Shown here: piece after piece, positions 26,489-35,768 of the stretch
Layout: each line of letters starts with the position of its first letter
Position numbering within the stretch: the first letter of the stretch is position 1
Origin: Fimbriimonadaceae bacterium
GTDB taxonomy: Bacteria > Armatimonadota > UBA10988
Direction of reading: 5' to 3'
DNA: 64,000 nt
Assembly (NCBI GenBank): GCA_020850355.1
Contig: JADZEX010000076.1
Location: 1-64,000 of the forward strand
Translations under genes and position numbers: made by a program
The notes under the pieces: generated by a model
Told to the model about the DNA's origin: nothing
The model's database searches: none
Seen by the model: only the letters and a program-made list of their open reading frames with translations

Positions 26489-27484
26489 ATGCCCGCACCC
26501 GTGCGCGTCGGCATTCTGTCCACCGCCAACATCGGCGGCCGGCTGATCACTGCCTTGGCCAACTCCCCGGCGGCCGAACTGGTCGCCATCAGCTCGCGCG
26601 ACGCCGCGCGGCTGCCGGCCTACGTCGAGAAGTTCAAGATTGGCGCCGGTGTCCGGCAGCACGGCAGTTACGAGGCCCTGCTGGCCGACCCGGCGGTCGA
26701 GGCGGTCTACAATCCGCTGCCCAACAGCCTGCACGCCGAGTGGACCAGCGCCGCGGCGCAGGCGGGTAAGCACATCCTCTGCGAGAAGCCCCTGGCCCGC
26801 GACGTCGCCGAGTGCCGCGCGATGCTGGCCGCCGCCGAGACCGCCGGGGTGGTCTTGATGGAGGCCTTCATGTACCGCCACCACCCGGCCACCCGCCGGC
26901 TCCGCGAGGTCATCGCCGCGGGCGCCATCGGCGCGGTGCGGGTGGTCCGGGCCGGCTTCTGCTTCACGGTCAACGACCCCACCAACATCCGCCTGCGCGG
27001 CGATGTGGCCGGTGGGTCGGCAATGGACGTCGGCTGCTACTGCATCAACTTCGCGCGGCTGGTCACCGGGGAGGAGCCGCAGACCGCCTATGCCGTGGCG
27101 ACCTTCGGGACGACCAACGGCATCGACGAGACGCTGGTCGGCACGCTCAGCTTCCCGTCTGGGGCGGTGGCGCAGTTCGAGAGCTCGGTGCAGAGCGCCG
27201 GCCGCGCCTTCGGCAACGTGCTCGGCAGCCAGGGCACCTTGGCCGTCGAGCGTCCCTGGTTCCCGCACCCGGAGCGCGCCGTGTTTCAGCTCAACGGCCA
27301 GGAGGTCGTCGTCGAAGGCGGCGGCGATCCCTACCAGAACGAGCTCGAGGTCTTCTGCGAGTCCCTCCGCGAGGGCACCCCGCTGCCGCTCCCGCCGGTC
27401 GACGGCGCGCGCAACATGGCGGCGTTGGTGGCGCTGCTGCAGTCGGCCCGGAGCGGCCAGCCGGTGCCGGTCGAGGTCGTCTGA
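26489..27484 (+). CDS. Gfo/Idh/MocA-family oxidoreductase
   Basis: A 331-residue NAD(P)-dependent dehydrogenase. The N-terminal Rossmann fold begins RVGILSTANIGGRL, and the catalytic Lys sits in ILCEKPLA. The substrate-domain signature EAFMYRHHP matches the dimeric dihydrodiol/xylose dehydrogenase-like branch. DVGCYCINFARL supplies the usual Asp and Tyr. It probably oxidises a sugar or polyol, but the substrate is not decided. It follows the zinc-ribbon gene by 30 nt with an AAGGAG site and may belong to the same transcript, although functionally it fits better with the sugar genes elsewhere in the window. Confidence 0.88.
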   Translation: MPAPVRVGILSTANIGGRLITALANSPAAELVAISSRDAARLPAYVEKFKIGAGVRQHGSYEALLADPAVEAVYNPLPNSLHAEWTSAAAQAGKHILCEKPLARDVAECRAMLAAAETAGVVLMEAFMYRHHPATRRLREVIAAGAIGAVRVVRAGFCFTVNDPTNIRLRGDVAGGSAMDVGCYCINFARLVTGEEPQTAYAVATFGTTNGIDETLVGTLSFPSGAVAQFESSVQSAGRAFGNVLGSQGTLAVERPWFPHPERAVFQLNGQEVVVEGGGDPYQNELEVFCESLREGTPLPLPPVDGARNMAALVALLQSARSGQPVPVEVV

Positions 27485-27496
27485 GCGCGGCCTGAT

Positions 27497-27525
27497 TTGA
27501 CAGGGCAGGCCACCCCGCCTATCAT
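27497..27525 (+). promoter_or_regulatory. Promoter of the radical SAM/EamA pair
   Basis: TTGACA (27497-27502), a 17-bp spacer and TATCAT (27520-27525), placed 27 bp before ATG 27553. Confidence 0.75.
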
Positions 27526-27552
27526 CGCCGGTGGGGGCCACGGGAGCGCCGG

Positions 27553-28461
27553 ATGTCCTACAAAGCAGCCCGCCTGGCGCAGTTGGCGGCAGTCAAGGAG
27601 CGGCCGGCGACGGCCGGTCCGGAACGGGTGATCTGGCAGATCACCCGCGCTTGCGACCTCTGTTGCGGGCCCTGCCGGCCCGCGGTGTTCGACCAGCCCT
27701 CGCCGCGGCAACTGGCCGCCGAGGAGGCGCTCGACCTGATCGACCAGATCCGCCGCTGCGGGCAGCCCGAACTGCTCCTGACCGGCGGCGACCCGCTGAA
27801 GCGGCCCGACCTGTTGACGCTGGTGCTCTACGCCAACCGCGTCGGGCTGGAAGCCGGGCTGACGCTGTCGGGCACTCCGCGCACGACGCCCCGGATGCTC
27901 GGCCTGCTGCGCTCGGCCGGGTTGAGCCACATCACCTTCTGCCTCGATGGCCCAACCGCCGCGGTGCACGACGCCTTTCGCCGCGTCGACGGCAGCTACC
28001 AGTGGACCATCGACGGGATCCGGGTGGCGCAGGCGATTGGGCTGCCGATCCGGATCGAGACCTCGGTCACCGCGGCCACCGTCGACCACCTCGACGCCCT
28101 GGCGCAGTGGGTCGGCCGGCTTGGCGCGAAGCTCTGGCAGGTCACCTTCGGCAACCGCCCGGAGCGCGACCCCGGCGATTCGATGACGGCGGAGGCGCAT
28201 GTCGCGGCGTTGGAGCGGCTGGCGGCGTTGCAGGGGATCGTCAACTTCCGGGTGCGGATCATGCCGGCGACCTACTTTGGGCTGCAGAACCCCGCGGCGG
28301 TCTGCCTGACGCCGTGGATCCCGTTCGAGCTGTTCGTCGCCGACGACGGCGCGGTGCAGCGCTGGAACAGCGGCCAGGCGCTGGGCAATGTGCGCGACCT
28401 GGGCTTCGCCGAGATCGTCCGCCGCGGCAGTGCCCAACACGAGGCGCGCTGTGTCGCGTAA
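27553..28461 (+). CDS. Radical SAM protein of the AhbD/PqqE-like group, short C-terminus
   Basis: A 302-residue radical SAM enzyme. The cluster motif CDLCCGPC fits CxxxCxxC if the first, fifth and eighth residues are used. The following segment ELLLTGGDPL provides the GGE-like SAM-binding motif. The N-terminal QITRACDL resembles SPASM-type enzymes such as AhbD and related heme or peptide-modifying proteins. The C-terminal part has one Cys in AAVCLTPW and one at the very end (EARCVA), so the usual SPASM cysteine set for auxiliary clusters is missing. It overlaps the EamA gene by 11 bp. Substrate unknown. No precursor peptide gene was seen. Confidence 0.82.
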   Translation: MSYKAARLAQLAAVKERPATAGPERVIWQITRACDLCCGPCRPAVFDQPSPRQLAAEEALDLIDQIRRCGQPELLLTGGDPLKRPDLLTLVLYANRVGLEAGLTLSGTPRTTPRMLGLLRSAGLSHITFCLDGPTAAVHDAFRRVDGSYQWTIDGIRVAQAIGLPIRIETSVTAATVDHLDALAQWVGRLGAKLWQVTFGNRPERDPGDSMTAEAHVAALERLAALQGIVNFRVRIMPATYFGLQNPAAVCLTPWIPFELFVADDGAVQRWNSGQALGNVRDLGFAEIVRRGSAQHEARCVA

Positions 28462-29335
28462 GCTCGAACCCGGGCTGGTTCCGGCCTTGGCGGCGATTGG
28501 GCTCTGGTCCACTTCGGCGGCGGTGACCGGCACGGCGGTCAACAACAACCCGCCGATCACCTACCTCGCCACCGGCTTCAGCATCGCGGCGCTGGTCGGG
28601 TTGACCAACGAGGCCCGTCGCGGCCGCCTGCGCGCCAGCCTGACCGCCCCGCCGGCGGTCTACGCGCTCGGCTTCTACGGCATGGCCAGCTACCACGTGG
28701 CGTACTATCTGGCCTTCAGCATGGCGCCGCCGGTGCAGGTCAATCTGCTGAACCACCTCTGGCCGCTGCTGACGGTGCTGCTGTCGGCGCCGGTGCTGCG
28801 GCAGCCCTGGCCGCGGGGCGTGCTGCCGGCGGCCTGCTGCGCCCTCTGCGGCGCCTGGCTGGTGGTCACCGGCGGACACTGGCCGCAGCTCAGCGCCGAG
28901 CACACCCGGGCCTATCTGCTGGCCCTCTGGTGCGCGGTGACCTGGGCGATGTTCAACAACCTGCTGCGCAAGCTTGGCCCGCCGGCGGGCGGCCGGATGC
29001 CGCTCTACTGCCTGCAGACCGCCATCGTGGCCTGGATCCTGGTCGCCGTCACAGGCAGCGGTCCGCTCCACCTGAGCGGCTGGCTGGCCGCCACCTACAG
29101 CGGTTGCGGCACGCTCTTCGCCGCCTTCCGGTTTTGGGACAAGGCGACCCAGACCGGCAACATGGCACGGATCGGGTTGCTCAGCTACCTGATTCTGCCG
29201 AACTCGACGCTGTTGCTGGCAGCCCTCGGTTACCCGCTGCCGCTGGCTGCGGTGCTCGGCATGGTACTGATCCTGGGCGCCGCGCTGGTGGCGGTGCGCA
29301 GCCGCGGCCGTGAGGAGCTGGCGGCGGCCGACTAA
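28451..29335 (+). CDS. EamA/DMT-family transporter
   Basis: A 294-residue inner-membrane protein with about ten hydrophobic helices, typical of the drug/metabolite transporter superfamily. The start is taken as GTG 28451, inside the end of the radical SAM gene. The frame is open further upstream, but that part would be cytoplasmic-looking and unlike the family. The sequence NLLNHLWPLLTVLLSAP matches the first EamA repeat motif. It may export the product of the radical SAM enzyme or an amino acid. The link is only positional. The stop overlaps the convergent GNAT gene. Confidence 0.85.
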   Translation: MSRKLEPGLVPALAAIGLWSTSAAVTGTAVNNNPPITYLATGFSIAALVGLTNEARRGRLRASLTAPPAVYALGFYGMASYHVAYYLAFSMAPPVQVNLLNHLWPLLTVLLSAPVLRQPWPRGVLPAACCALCGAWLVVTGGHWPQLSAEHTRAYLLALWCAVTWAMFNNLLRKLGPPAGGRMPLYCLQTAIVAWILVAVTGSGPLHLSGWLAATYSGCGTLFAAFRFWDKATQTGNMARIGLLSYLILPNSTLLLAALGYPLPLAAVLGMVLILGAALVAVRSRGREELAAAD

Positions 29336-29886
29336 GCGGCCCGCAGGTCAATCCAGTAGCGCTGCACAAAGCGGCCACTGCTGGGAGCGTAGACCTCGTC
29401 CTGGAGCACCCCGCCGTTGGCCTGGATGACCCGTGCCGAGGCCACATTGCTGATGTTGCAGGTGAGCAGCGCGCGCTCAATCCCGGCCGCCCGCGCAGCC
29501 GGCAGCAGCAGCTCCAGGAGCCGCTTGCCGTACCCGCGACCGCGGGCTCTGGGGCGGACCAGGTAGCCGATGTGCCCGCCCTCCAGCCGCAGCTTCGCGG
29601 TCAGCTTGTGGCGCAGGCTGGCGTAGCCAACGACCTGCTCGCCGGCCAGCAGCCAGTAGAAGGTGGTCGGGACCAGCCCGGCGGCCAGGCGCTCCCCGGC
29701 CGCCAGCTCGGCGAGCCGGGCGAAGAACCGTGGCGGGTCGGCGGGGCTGAGGTCGAGCCACCGCAGCAGCCGGCTGCAGAACTCCTCACCGGCCGCCCCG
29801 GTTTCGGCGACCAGCTCCTGGAAGCTGCCCAGCCATGGCTCGGCCGGCGGCACCAGCCGAAGCTCCGCCGGTTCTACACCAGCCAC
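29332..29886 (-). CDS. GNAT-family N-acetyltransferase
   Basis: A 184-residue acetyltransferase. The acetyl-CoA pyrophosphate loop is RARGRGYGK, followed by LLELLLPAARAAGIERALLT and the C-terminal NVASARVIQANGG, the pattern of the RimI/YjaB branch. It starts at GTG 29886, 13 bp inside the end of the upstream enolase-superfamily gene, which suggests coupling. The acceptor is unknown. It is the last gene of the polysaccharide-related minus-strand cluster. Confidence 0.85.
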   Translation of the reverse strand: MAGVEPAELRLVPPAEPWLGSFQELVAETGAAGEEFCSRLLRWLDLSPADPPRFFARLAELAAGERLAAGLVPTTFYWLLAGEQVVGYASLRHKLTAKLRLEGGHIGYLVRPRARGRGYGKRLLELLLPAARAAGIERALLTCNISNVASARVIQANGGVLQDEVYAPSSGRFVQRYWIDLRAA

Positions 29887-31013
29887 GGCGCCAACTGCTC
29901 CAAACGTGGCTCGATCCCCAGGCCGGGACCGTCGGGCACTTTGACCCAGGGGCCGTCCCGTTCGGGGAAGCCGGGAATCAGCTCGTCGCGCAGCGGGTTC
30001 TCGGTCTGGTCCAACTCCAGCCAGCGCTCGCCCGGCACCAACGCGCCAGGGGTCTCGGGCAGCGCCGCCAGGAACTGCAGCGCCGCCGCCACGGCGACCG
30101 CCGAGCCCCAGGTGTGCGGCCGCAGCTCCAGGCCGAAGGCGCCGGCCAGCGCGGCGATCTGCAGCCCGGCGGTGAAGCCGCCGGCGGCGCCCAGGTCGGG
30201 CTGCAGCAGATCGACGCAGCGCCGCACGCAGAGGTCGCGGAAGCCGAACCGGGTGGCCTCACACTCGCCGCCGGCAATCGCCACCCCCTGCGGCTGCAGC
30301 GCCGCGCGGACATCGGCGTAGCCGTCCAGGTCCTCTGGCGCGACCGGCTCCTCGAACCACCACAGCCCCTCGACCGCGGCGTGCAGCCCCAACTCGATGG
30401 CCGCCCGGGCGCTGAAGGCGTGGTTGGCGTCAATCGCCAGCCGGATGTCGGGCCCGATCGCCCGGCGCACCGCGCGCACGTTGGCGAGGTCGGCAGCCAG
30501 CCCCAGGCCGACCTTCATTTTGACCGCCCGGAACCCCTGCCCCACGTAGTGCGCCGCCTCCTCGGCCAGTTTGCTGGCCTGCTGGCCGCCCCGCGTGAAG
30601 TACATCCCGGTGGCGTAGGCTTCGACCCGGTCGACCCGCGCGCCGCCCAGCAAGGTGCTCACCGGCACGCCCAGCGCCTTGCCCTGGAGGTCCCAGAGCG
30701 CCAGATCGAGCCCGCTGAGCCCCGCCACGAACGCGCCCTTGCGGCCGTAGTCGCGACTCCGGTTGTAGAGGTCTTCCCAGATCACCCCGATCCGCCGCGG
30801 GTCCTGCCCGACCACCCGCGGCCCGCAGAAGTCGCGCACCACGGCGGCGTTGACCGCCGCGTCGCCGTAGCACTCACCCCACCCCACCAGCCCGTTGTCG
30901 GCCGTCACCCGGACCAACAGCGCCGTGCGCTGGCTGTACCACCACTGCGAGAAGCCAAACGGCTCGCGCAAGGTGTGGCGCAAGGTGAAGACATCGACGG
31001 CGGTGATGTTCAT
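29874..31013 (-). CDS. Enolase-superfamily enzyme (mandelate racemase subgroup)
   Basis: A 379-residue enzyme distinct from the one at 16.2 kb. The MR-subgroup active site is complete: KMKVG with the K-x-K base, metal ligands in AIDANHAF, FEEPV and GGECEATR, and the catalytic His in RPHTWGS. It would abstract an alpha proton from a carboxylate sugar acid, leading to racemisation or dehydration. ATG 31013 begins the canonical MNITAVDVF. The neighbours (sulfatase, toroid-like proteins, sulfotransferase) point to a uronic or aldonic acid from a sulfated polysaccharide, but the product is not defined. Confidence 0.87.
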   Translation of the reverse strand: MNITAVDVFTLRHTLREPFGFSQWWYSQRTALLVRVTADNGLVGWGECYGDAAVNAAVVRDFCGPRVVGQDPRRIGVIWEDLYNRSRDYGRKGAFVAGLSGLDLALWDLQGKALGVPVSTLLGGARVDRVEAYATGMYFTRGGQQASKLAEEAAHYVGQGFRAVKMKVGLGLAADLANVRAVRRAIGPDIRLAIDANHAFSARAAIELGLHAAVEGLWWFEEPVAPEDLDGYADVRAALQPQGVAIAGGECEATRFGFRDLCVRRCVDLLQPDLGAAGGFTAGLQIAALAGAFGLELRPHTWGSAVAVAAALQFLAALPETPGALVPGERWLELDQTENPLRDELIPGFPERDGPWVKVPDGPGLGIEPRLEQLAPWLV

Positions 31014-31118
31014 GCCCGGCGCTTCACCACGCCCGCCGCCAGTCCTGCGCGCTGGCCGCTCAGCCGCGCGTCGCACCCCCGTTCCGAGCGGCGCTGGTGC
31101 GGCCAGCCGTCGCGGGCT

Positions 31119-32735
31119 CTACTCCGGCCAGTCCAGCCGCAGCCCGACCGGGTCCCAGACCAGCGCGTCGCCGCCGCGTCGCGGTGGCAGCGGCGGCGGC
31201 GCGGTCAGCGGCTGCAATGTCAGCGCGCAGCCCAGCCGGGCCGTCCGCAGCCGCTCCCAGCCGAAGCGGGTCGCTGCGCCAGCCAGCAGATGCACTTCGC
31301 AGCGCGCCAGGCCGTCGTGTTGCGAGCAGGTCCAGGTGACCGACTGGCCCTCGAAGGTGCCCGCCACCGGCTGCACGACCGCCTGCCAGTCGCCCGCCCG
31401 CAGCGCCCAACCCTGGTCGAGCGGCAGGACCGTGGCGTCGGCGGCCTGCAGGTCGAATGCAAAGCTGAGCAGGCTGGCGCTGAAGAAGCCGTCCGCCGGG
31501 CGGTCGAGGTGACAATGGTGGTCGCCCTGGTTGGCCACGTAGCCTAGCCGGAGCAGCGCCTGAGCCCCGTGCTGGACCGCCCAGAGGGCGCCGCTGGCGA
31601 AGTCGCGGCCGTCGCGCAGCGCCCGCACCCGCAGCACCGCGGGCTCGGCGGCGGTGACCCAGTAACCCAGCGCCGGGCGGCGTTGGACCCACAAGGTGTC
31701 GTGGTTGACGGTGCCCAGGCAAGCGTCTGCACCGAGCCAGGTCGTGCCAACCGTGGAGCGCTCGTCGGGCTCGCGCCGGATGAAGCGTCGAACGATCGGC
31801 AGCTCAGCCCCAGGCAACTCGCGGAATCGCGGTTGCAGGTCGGCCGGGCAGGGCAACTCCGCCTCGAGCGCGTAGCGGTCGGCTGCGGCGGGCGGGTCCA
31901 ACGGCAGCCCGGCCTGGGCCGCCAGCCATTCCAGCGCGGCGGGCTCCAGCCGGTCGTGGTAGCAGCGACTGTGCGGCCCGGCCCACTGCGCCGTGGCCGG
32001 GTGAAAGTGCTCGGCGATGCTCTCCCAGATCTGCCGCCGCAGCCCCTCGGCCAACTCCCGCGCGGCCGGGTCGCGAACCAACTCCAGCAGCCGCTCCACC
32101 TCGTTGAGCGCCACCCGTGTGTAGGTCGGGCTGTTGTACTCGTTCAGCCCGCCGTGCCAGGCGGTGTGGTCGACGAAGTGCTGCAGCCGACTGCGGCCGT
32201 AGTCGACCAGCCGCGGCTCGGCCAGCAGCTCGCCAGCGGCCAGGGTCACGGCGGCGCCCATCAGGGCGATGTTGGTGTAGCCGGGCTGCACGTTGCGCCG
32301 GAAGATGGACCAGCCGGCATGGCCGAGCGCGACGCGCATGCGGTCCAGCAGAGCGGCCGGCAGCAGGTCCCCGTGGTGCGCCAGCATCGAGGCCAGCCGG
32401 GCCCCGCAGAAGTCGGCCCAGTTCCAGTCCGGTGGCCGCATCGCGCTGAGCGGCTCGTCGGCGAACCAGGGCCAGATGCCGTAGGTGGCAGCGTACGGAT
32501 CGGTCTCCTGCAGCCCCAGCACGCGGTCGATCACGGCGCTGGCCCGGGCGACGCGGGCAGGGCTGCCGTCGGCCAGGCAGGCCAACGCATAGTCCAGGTT
32601 GCCGCGGGTCGGATGGACTCGCTCGCCATCGGCGATGGTGGTGTGGTAGCCGGGAGTGTGAGCGGCCTCGCCGACCAGCCCCCAGTCCACGTCAAACCGC
32701 TCGTCGGCCCGCGCCAGGTAGCTCGCCAGGTCCAT
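31119..32735 (-). CDS. Alpha-toroid-like protein, possibly polysaccharide lyase or hydrolase-like
   Basis: A 538-residue protein of a family I do not recognise. The first 260 residues are mostly helical with many Trp/His/Tyr residues (YGIWPWFADEPL, NWADFCGARLASMLAHH, GLNEYNSPTYTR), as in (alpha/alpha)n toroid lyases and hydrolases. The last 220 residues are beta-rich, as in heparinase-like proteins. No signal peptide is visible. ATG 32735 has GGAG six bases upstream. Its place between a sulfotransferase and an enolase-superfamily gene supports a carbohydrate role. Catalytic residues were not identified. Confidence 0.6.
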   Translation of the reverse strand: MDLASYLARADERFDVDWGLVGEAAHTPGYHTTIADGERVHPTRGNLDYALACLADGSPARVARASAVIDRVLGLQETDPYAATYGIWPWFADEPLSAMRPPDWNWADFCGARLASMLAHHGDLLPAALLDRMRVALGHAGWSIFRRNVQPGYTNIALMGAAVTLAAGELLAEPRLVDYGRSRLQHFVDHTAWHGGLNEYNSPTYTRVALNEVERLLELVRDPAARELAEGLRRQIWESIAEHFHPATAQWAGPHSRCYHDRLEPAALEWLAAQAGLPLDPPAAADRYALEAELPCPADLQPRFRELPGAELPIVRRFIRREPDERSTVGTTWLGADACLGTVNHDTLWVQRRPALGYWVTAAEPAVLRVRALRDGRDFASGALWAVQHGAQALLRLGYVANQGDHHCHLDRPADGFFSASLLSFAFDLQAADATVLPLDQGWALRAGDWQAVVQPVAGTFEGQSVTWTCSQHDGLARCEVHLLAGAATRFGWERLRTARLGCALTLQPLTAPPPLPPRRGGDALVWDPVGLRLDWPE

Positions 32736-32790
32736 GCGCAACTCCACCGCAGGGTTGGCCCGGCGCCGCGGATGTCCTGCGGCCGGCAGG

Positions 32791-33645
32791 TCACCAACCC
32801 AGATCGCGGCCGAGCAGATGGTAGAGCTCCGTGTTGTGCGGGCGGTACCACTCCCGCAGCGCGGCGATCTCGGCCGGCGTGGCGGTCGGGGTGCCCTGCG
32901 ACTGGCTCCGCGGCCGGGGGTCGGCGAGTTGCGGCAGCGGCGGCACCGCCAAGAACTCGCAGACCTGGTTGACCGCGGCCAGCGGATCGGCGTAGAAGCG
33001 GCCGCTCTCCATGATCAGGAACCGCTCCTGCGGGAACAGCGCGAACCAGCGTCGCAGGTCCGTCGCGTAGCAGCCCCGCGCGCGGTACCCGTAGTAGCGG
33101 CGGGCCCACTCGCGTGGCAAGCCCTCGGCCGCTGCTGCCAGGCGGCTGTCTTCGGCGGCGATCGCCTCGCCGAACGGCAGCTTCTCACGCCCGCTGCACC
33201 AGTGCTTATGGTGGTGCGACACTGCCCGCGCCACCGGGTCTCGGAGCAGCACGATCAGCGTGGCGTGCGGCAGCCACTGCCGCACGCGGAGCGCGGCCGG
33301 AGCGTAGCTCAGATAGGACGGCGTGGCCTCAAAAGCCGGTCGCTGGCGGGCGTGCCAGCGCAGGGGGAAGTGCCGGCGGTACCAGTTCCCGCCCCGCTGG
33401 TAATGGTCGTCACCGGGCCGCAGGCCGTCGTCGAAGAAGTGGACTTCCTTGTAGATCGAAGGCACGAGCTGCGGGTGACCGCTGAGGTAGGCATGCAAGC
33501 TGCTGGTGCCGCAGCGCATCTGCCCGAGGATCAGCAAGTCCGGCAGCACGCGCCACGGGGCGGTCAGGTGACGGTAGCCGAGCCGGACCGCTTGCAGCAC
33601 TCGGCGCAACGACTGGGGCAGGCCCGCTCGATCGACCGATCGCAT
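32791..33645 (-). CDS. PAPS-dependent sulfotransferase
   Basis: A 284-residue carbohydrate-type sulfotransferase. The 5'-phosphosulfate loop is GQMRCGTSSL (41-50), and the 3'-phosphate-binding segment is RDPVARAVSHH (R135, S143), as in heparan N- and O-sulfotransferases. It transfers sulfate from PAPS to a sugar hydroxyl or amine. The frame is open for another 45 codons upstream, but ATG 33645 has a strong GGGGAGG and fits the family. No signal or membrane helix was seen, so it is likely cytoplasmic. It is unexpected among apparently degradative genes. Confidence 0.85.
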   Translation of the reverse strand: MRSVDRAGLPQSLRRVLQAVRLGYRHLTAPWRVLPDLLILGQMRCGTSSLHAYLSGHPQLVPSIYKEVHFFDDGLRPGDDHYQRGGNWYRRHFPLRWHARQRPAFEATPSYLSYAPAALRVRQWLPHATLIVLLRDPVARAVSHHHKHWCSGREKLPFGEAIAAEDSRLAAAAEGLPREWARRYYGYRARGCYATDLRRWFALFPQERFLIMESGRFYADPLAAVNQVCEFLAVPPLPQLADPRPRSQSQGTPTATPAEIAALREWYRPHNTELYHLLGRDLGW

Positions 33646-33692
33646 GGTTGCGACCTCCCCCAGACACGCCAGCTCACCCACTGGCTGACTGC

Positions 33693-35756
33693 TCAGCCCC
33701 AGGTTCCGCCCTGCCGCGGCGCCACCTCCTGGCGCCAAACAGCGCGCCAAGGCTGGCCCGGCACCAGCCGCAGGGACCAACCCCGCCGCAGCTCGTTACC
33801 GGCAACCAGTCTGGTGGCGCGGTCGTGGTGGAGCCAATAGCGCCCCTCGGCCGGGACCGTGAACCACTCCGGGACCTGGTTGATCCGCGGGTAGTCCAGC
33901 GGCAGGTGCAACCACTCGCGGTGTCGCGGGCGGTCGAAAATCAGGTGGCCGGCCCAGGGCTGCGCGGCCGCGGCGTAGACCCACAGCGCGCCGTCGCGCT
34001 GGACGGCGCCGAGCCGCAGATCCTCCCGCCACGGCTGCAGGGTCAGGCCGTGCGACTTCCAGAGCGCCAGCAGCAGGCTGGTCCGGGCGAAGTTGCCGTC
34101 GCCGTGCCACCCCTCGATCACGCCGCTGGCCTGCTGCTTGCTCCACATCACCCGCGTCGCCGCGTCGACCCAGTGCCCGGCGCTGGCGTCGGGGAAGCGG
34201 TTGAGCAGGTTGATCGCCCCTTCGATGCTGTCGGCGTCGCCGTCGGCGCTGCCGCGCTGCCAGACCTGCTCGCGGTAGTGCGGCCACAGGTTGGCCAACG
34301 CCAGCCGCGCCGCGGCGCGGTAGGCTGCCAGGTCGTCGACCAGCCCGACCGTGGCGATGCCGTCCAGGTTGTAGCCCCAGTTGTCGGTCAGGGCGGTGCT
34401 ATGAGCGCCGGTCACCGGGTTGGCGCGCGTGTAGAACAGCCCGTGCGGGTTGCGGCCGACCCGCAGGATGGCGTCGTACAGCTCGTGCAGCGGCGCGCGG
34501 TACTGCTCCCGCTTGTCCGGCGCGGCGTAGGCGCAGGCGACGTACAGCTCGCTGAGGCCGTTGAGCACCTCGCAGGAGTGGTCGCTGAGCGCCAGCTCGC
34601 GGTTCTGCCGGGCCGGGTGCTGGTCGCCCAGCAGGTAGTAATCGCCGAGGCGGATCGCCTGGGTCAGGTACTCGCGCCGACCCGTCAACCAGAACAGCCG
34701 CGCGCCGGCCTGCAAGAGGTCGCCGTTGACCTCGAAGTTGCGCGTCGGGATCGGCCCGAAGGGTGTGGCGATGTTGGCGTGGCGCCAGATCGCGTCGACC
34801 AACTCGACCATTCGCGCTGACCAGGGGCTTGGCCCGAGCCACTCCGTGATCGGCAGCAGCCCGTCTTTGACGTACTCGGCGCTGTCGAAGATGCTCGCGT
34901 CCAGGTCGAACGTCGGCCGGGCGAAGTCGCGACGGCTGAAGGAGTAGTCGTCGACCAGGCCGTCGACGCGGTTGGTGAGTTGCCGCTCGCTGGCCAGCAT
35001 CGCGGTCAGACGGTTGTGCAGCAGCGGGCGGTCGGTCAGGGCGGCGGTCAGCACCAGGAACGGGTAGTTGTCGGCCGCGGCATCGCGCCCGTTCCAGACG
35101 TCGCGGCTCGCGCCGAGGTTGCGCGGAATCAGGCCGCTGACGGGGTCCGCCTGCGCCAACCAGCCGTCGACGTAACGGCGGCAGCGGAACAGCGCCTCGG
35201 CGGCCCACCGGGAGTTCGCCTCGGCCTGCTGCCAGGTGGCCGGCCAGGCGGCCGCAGCGGGGTCCGGCGTGTCCCAGTCCGGACGCCGCTCGGGGAACGC
35301 TTCACCGGCCAGCGGACGCACCGTCAACCCGCTGGCGGCGCTGGGCAGCGTGGCCGGGTCGAGGGTCTCGACGTCCGTCGCGGCGATGGCCAGCGCCGCG
35401 ACGAAGGCGGCCTTCGGCGGGGCCGCGGAGAGCCGCAGCACGGCCGGCGTCGGCAGGTTCGACGGCAGGCGACAGGCCAGCGTGCGCCAACCGTCGTAGC
35501 CGCCGCCCGCCAAGGGCAACTCGCCGGTCGGCAGCAGCAGCCGCGCCGCGCGCTGGTCCTGCTTGCTGCCCCACAGCAAGAGCAACGTCCGGCCAGCCGC
35601 GGGCACCTCGCAACGGATCTCCAGGTCGCCGTCGCCCAGGAAGCGGTACGGCCGTCCAGCATAGCTCTGCGGCGCCTCGTCGGCCCGCCACCAGGCCAGC
35701 ACGCCCGGCGGCGCAGCGCACACCAGGTGGGCCAGCAGCACGGTCCAGGACAGCAT
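33693..35756 (-). CDS. Secreted helical-toroid-like protein of unknown family
   Basis: A 687-residue exported protein. A signal peptide occupies the first 15-20 residues (MLSWTVLLAHLVCAAPPG). An N-terminal beta sandwich (about 25-130) resembles a carbohydrate-binding module, and residues about 170-570 form a helix-rich region with WNGRDAAADNYPFL, SDHSCEVLNGLSELY and DGDADSIEGAINLLN. The C-terminal 100 residues are beta-rich. The arrangement recalls glycoside hydrolases or lyases with an (alpha/alpha)6 barrel. The gene lies 12 nt after the sulfatase and 47 nt before the sulfotransferase gene. I cannot name the family or the active site. Confidence 0.6.
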   Translation of the reverse strand: MLSWTVLLAHLVCAAPPGVLAWWRADEAPQSYAGRPYRFLGDGDLEIRCEVPAAGRTLLLLWGSKQDQRAARLLLPTGELPLAGGGYDGWRTLACRLPSNLPTPAVLRLSAAPPKAAFVAALAIAATDVETLDPATLPSAASGLTVRPLAGEAFPERRPDWDTPDPAAAAWPATWQQAEANSRWAAEALFRCRRYVDGWLAQADPVSGLIPRNLGASRDVWNGRDAAADNYPFLVLTAALTDRPLLHNRLTAMLASERQLTNRVDGLVDDYSFSRRDFARPTFDLDASIFDSAEYVKDGLLPITEWLGPSPWSARMVELVDAIWRHANIATPFGPIPTRNFEVNGDLLQAGARLFWLTGRREYLTQAIRLGDYYLLGDQHPARQNRELALSDHSCEVLNGLSELYVACAYAAPDKREQYRAPLHELYDAILRVGRNPHGLFYTRANPVTGAHSTALTDNWGYNLDGIATVGLVDDLAAYRAAARLALANLWPHYREQVWQRGSADGDADSIEGAINLLNRFPDASAGHWVDAATRVMWSKQQASGVIEGWHGDGNFARTSLLLALWKSHGLTLQPWREDLRLGAVQRDGALWVYAAAAQPWAGHLIFDRPRHREWLHLPLDYPRINQVPEWFTVPAEGRYWLHHDRATRLVAGNELRRGWSLRLVPGQPWRAVWRQEVAPRQGGTWG

Positions 35757-35768
35757 TGGCAGCGTCTC

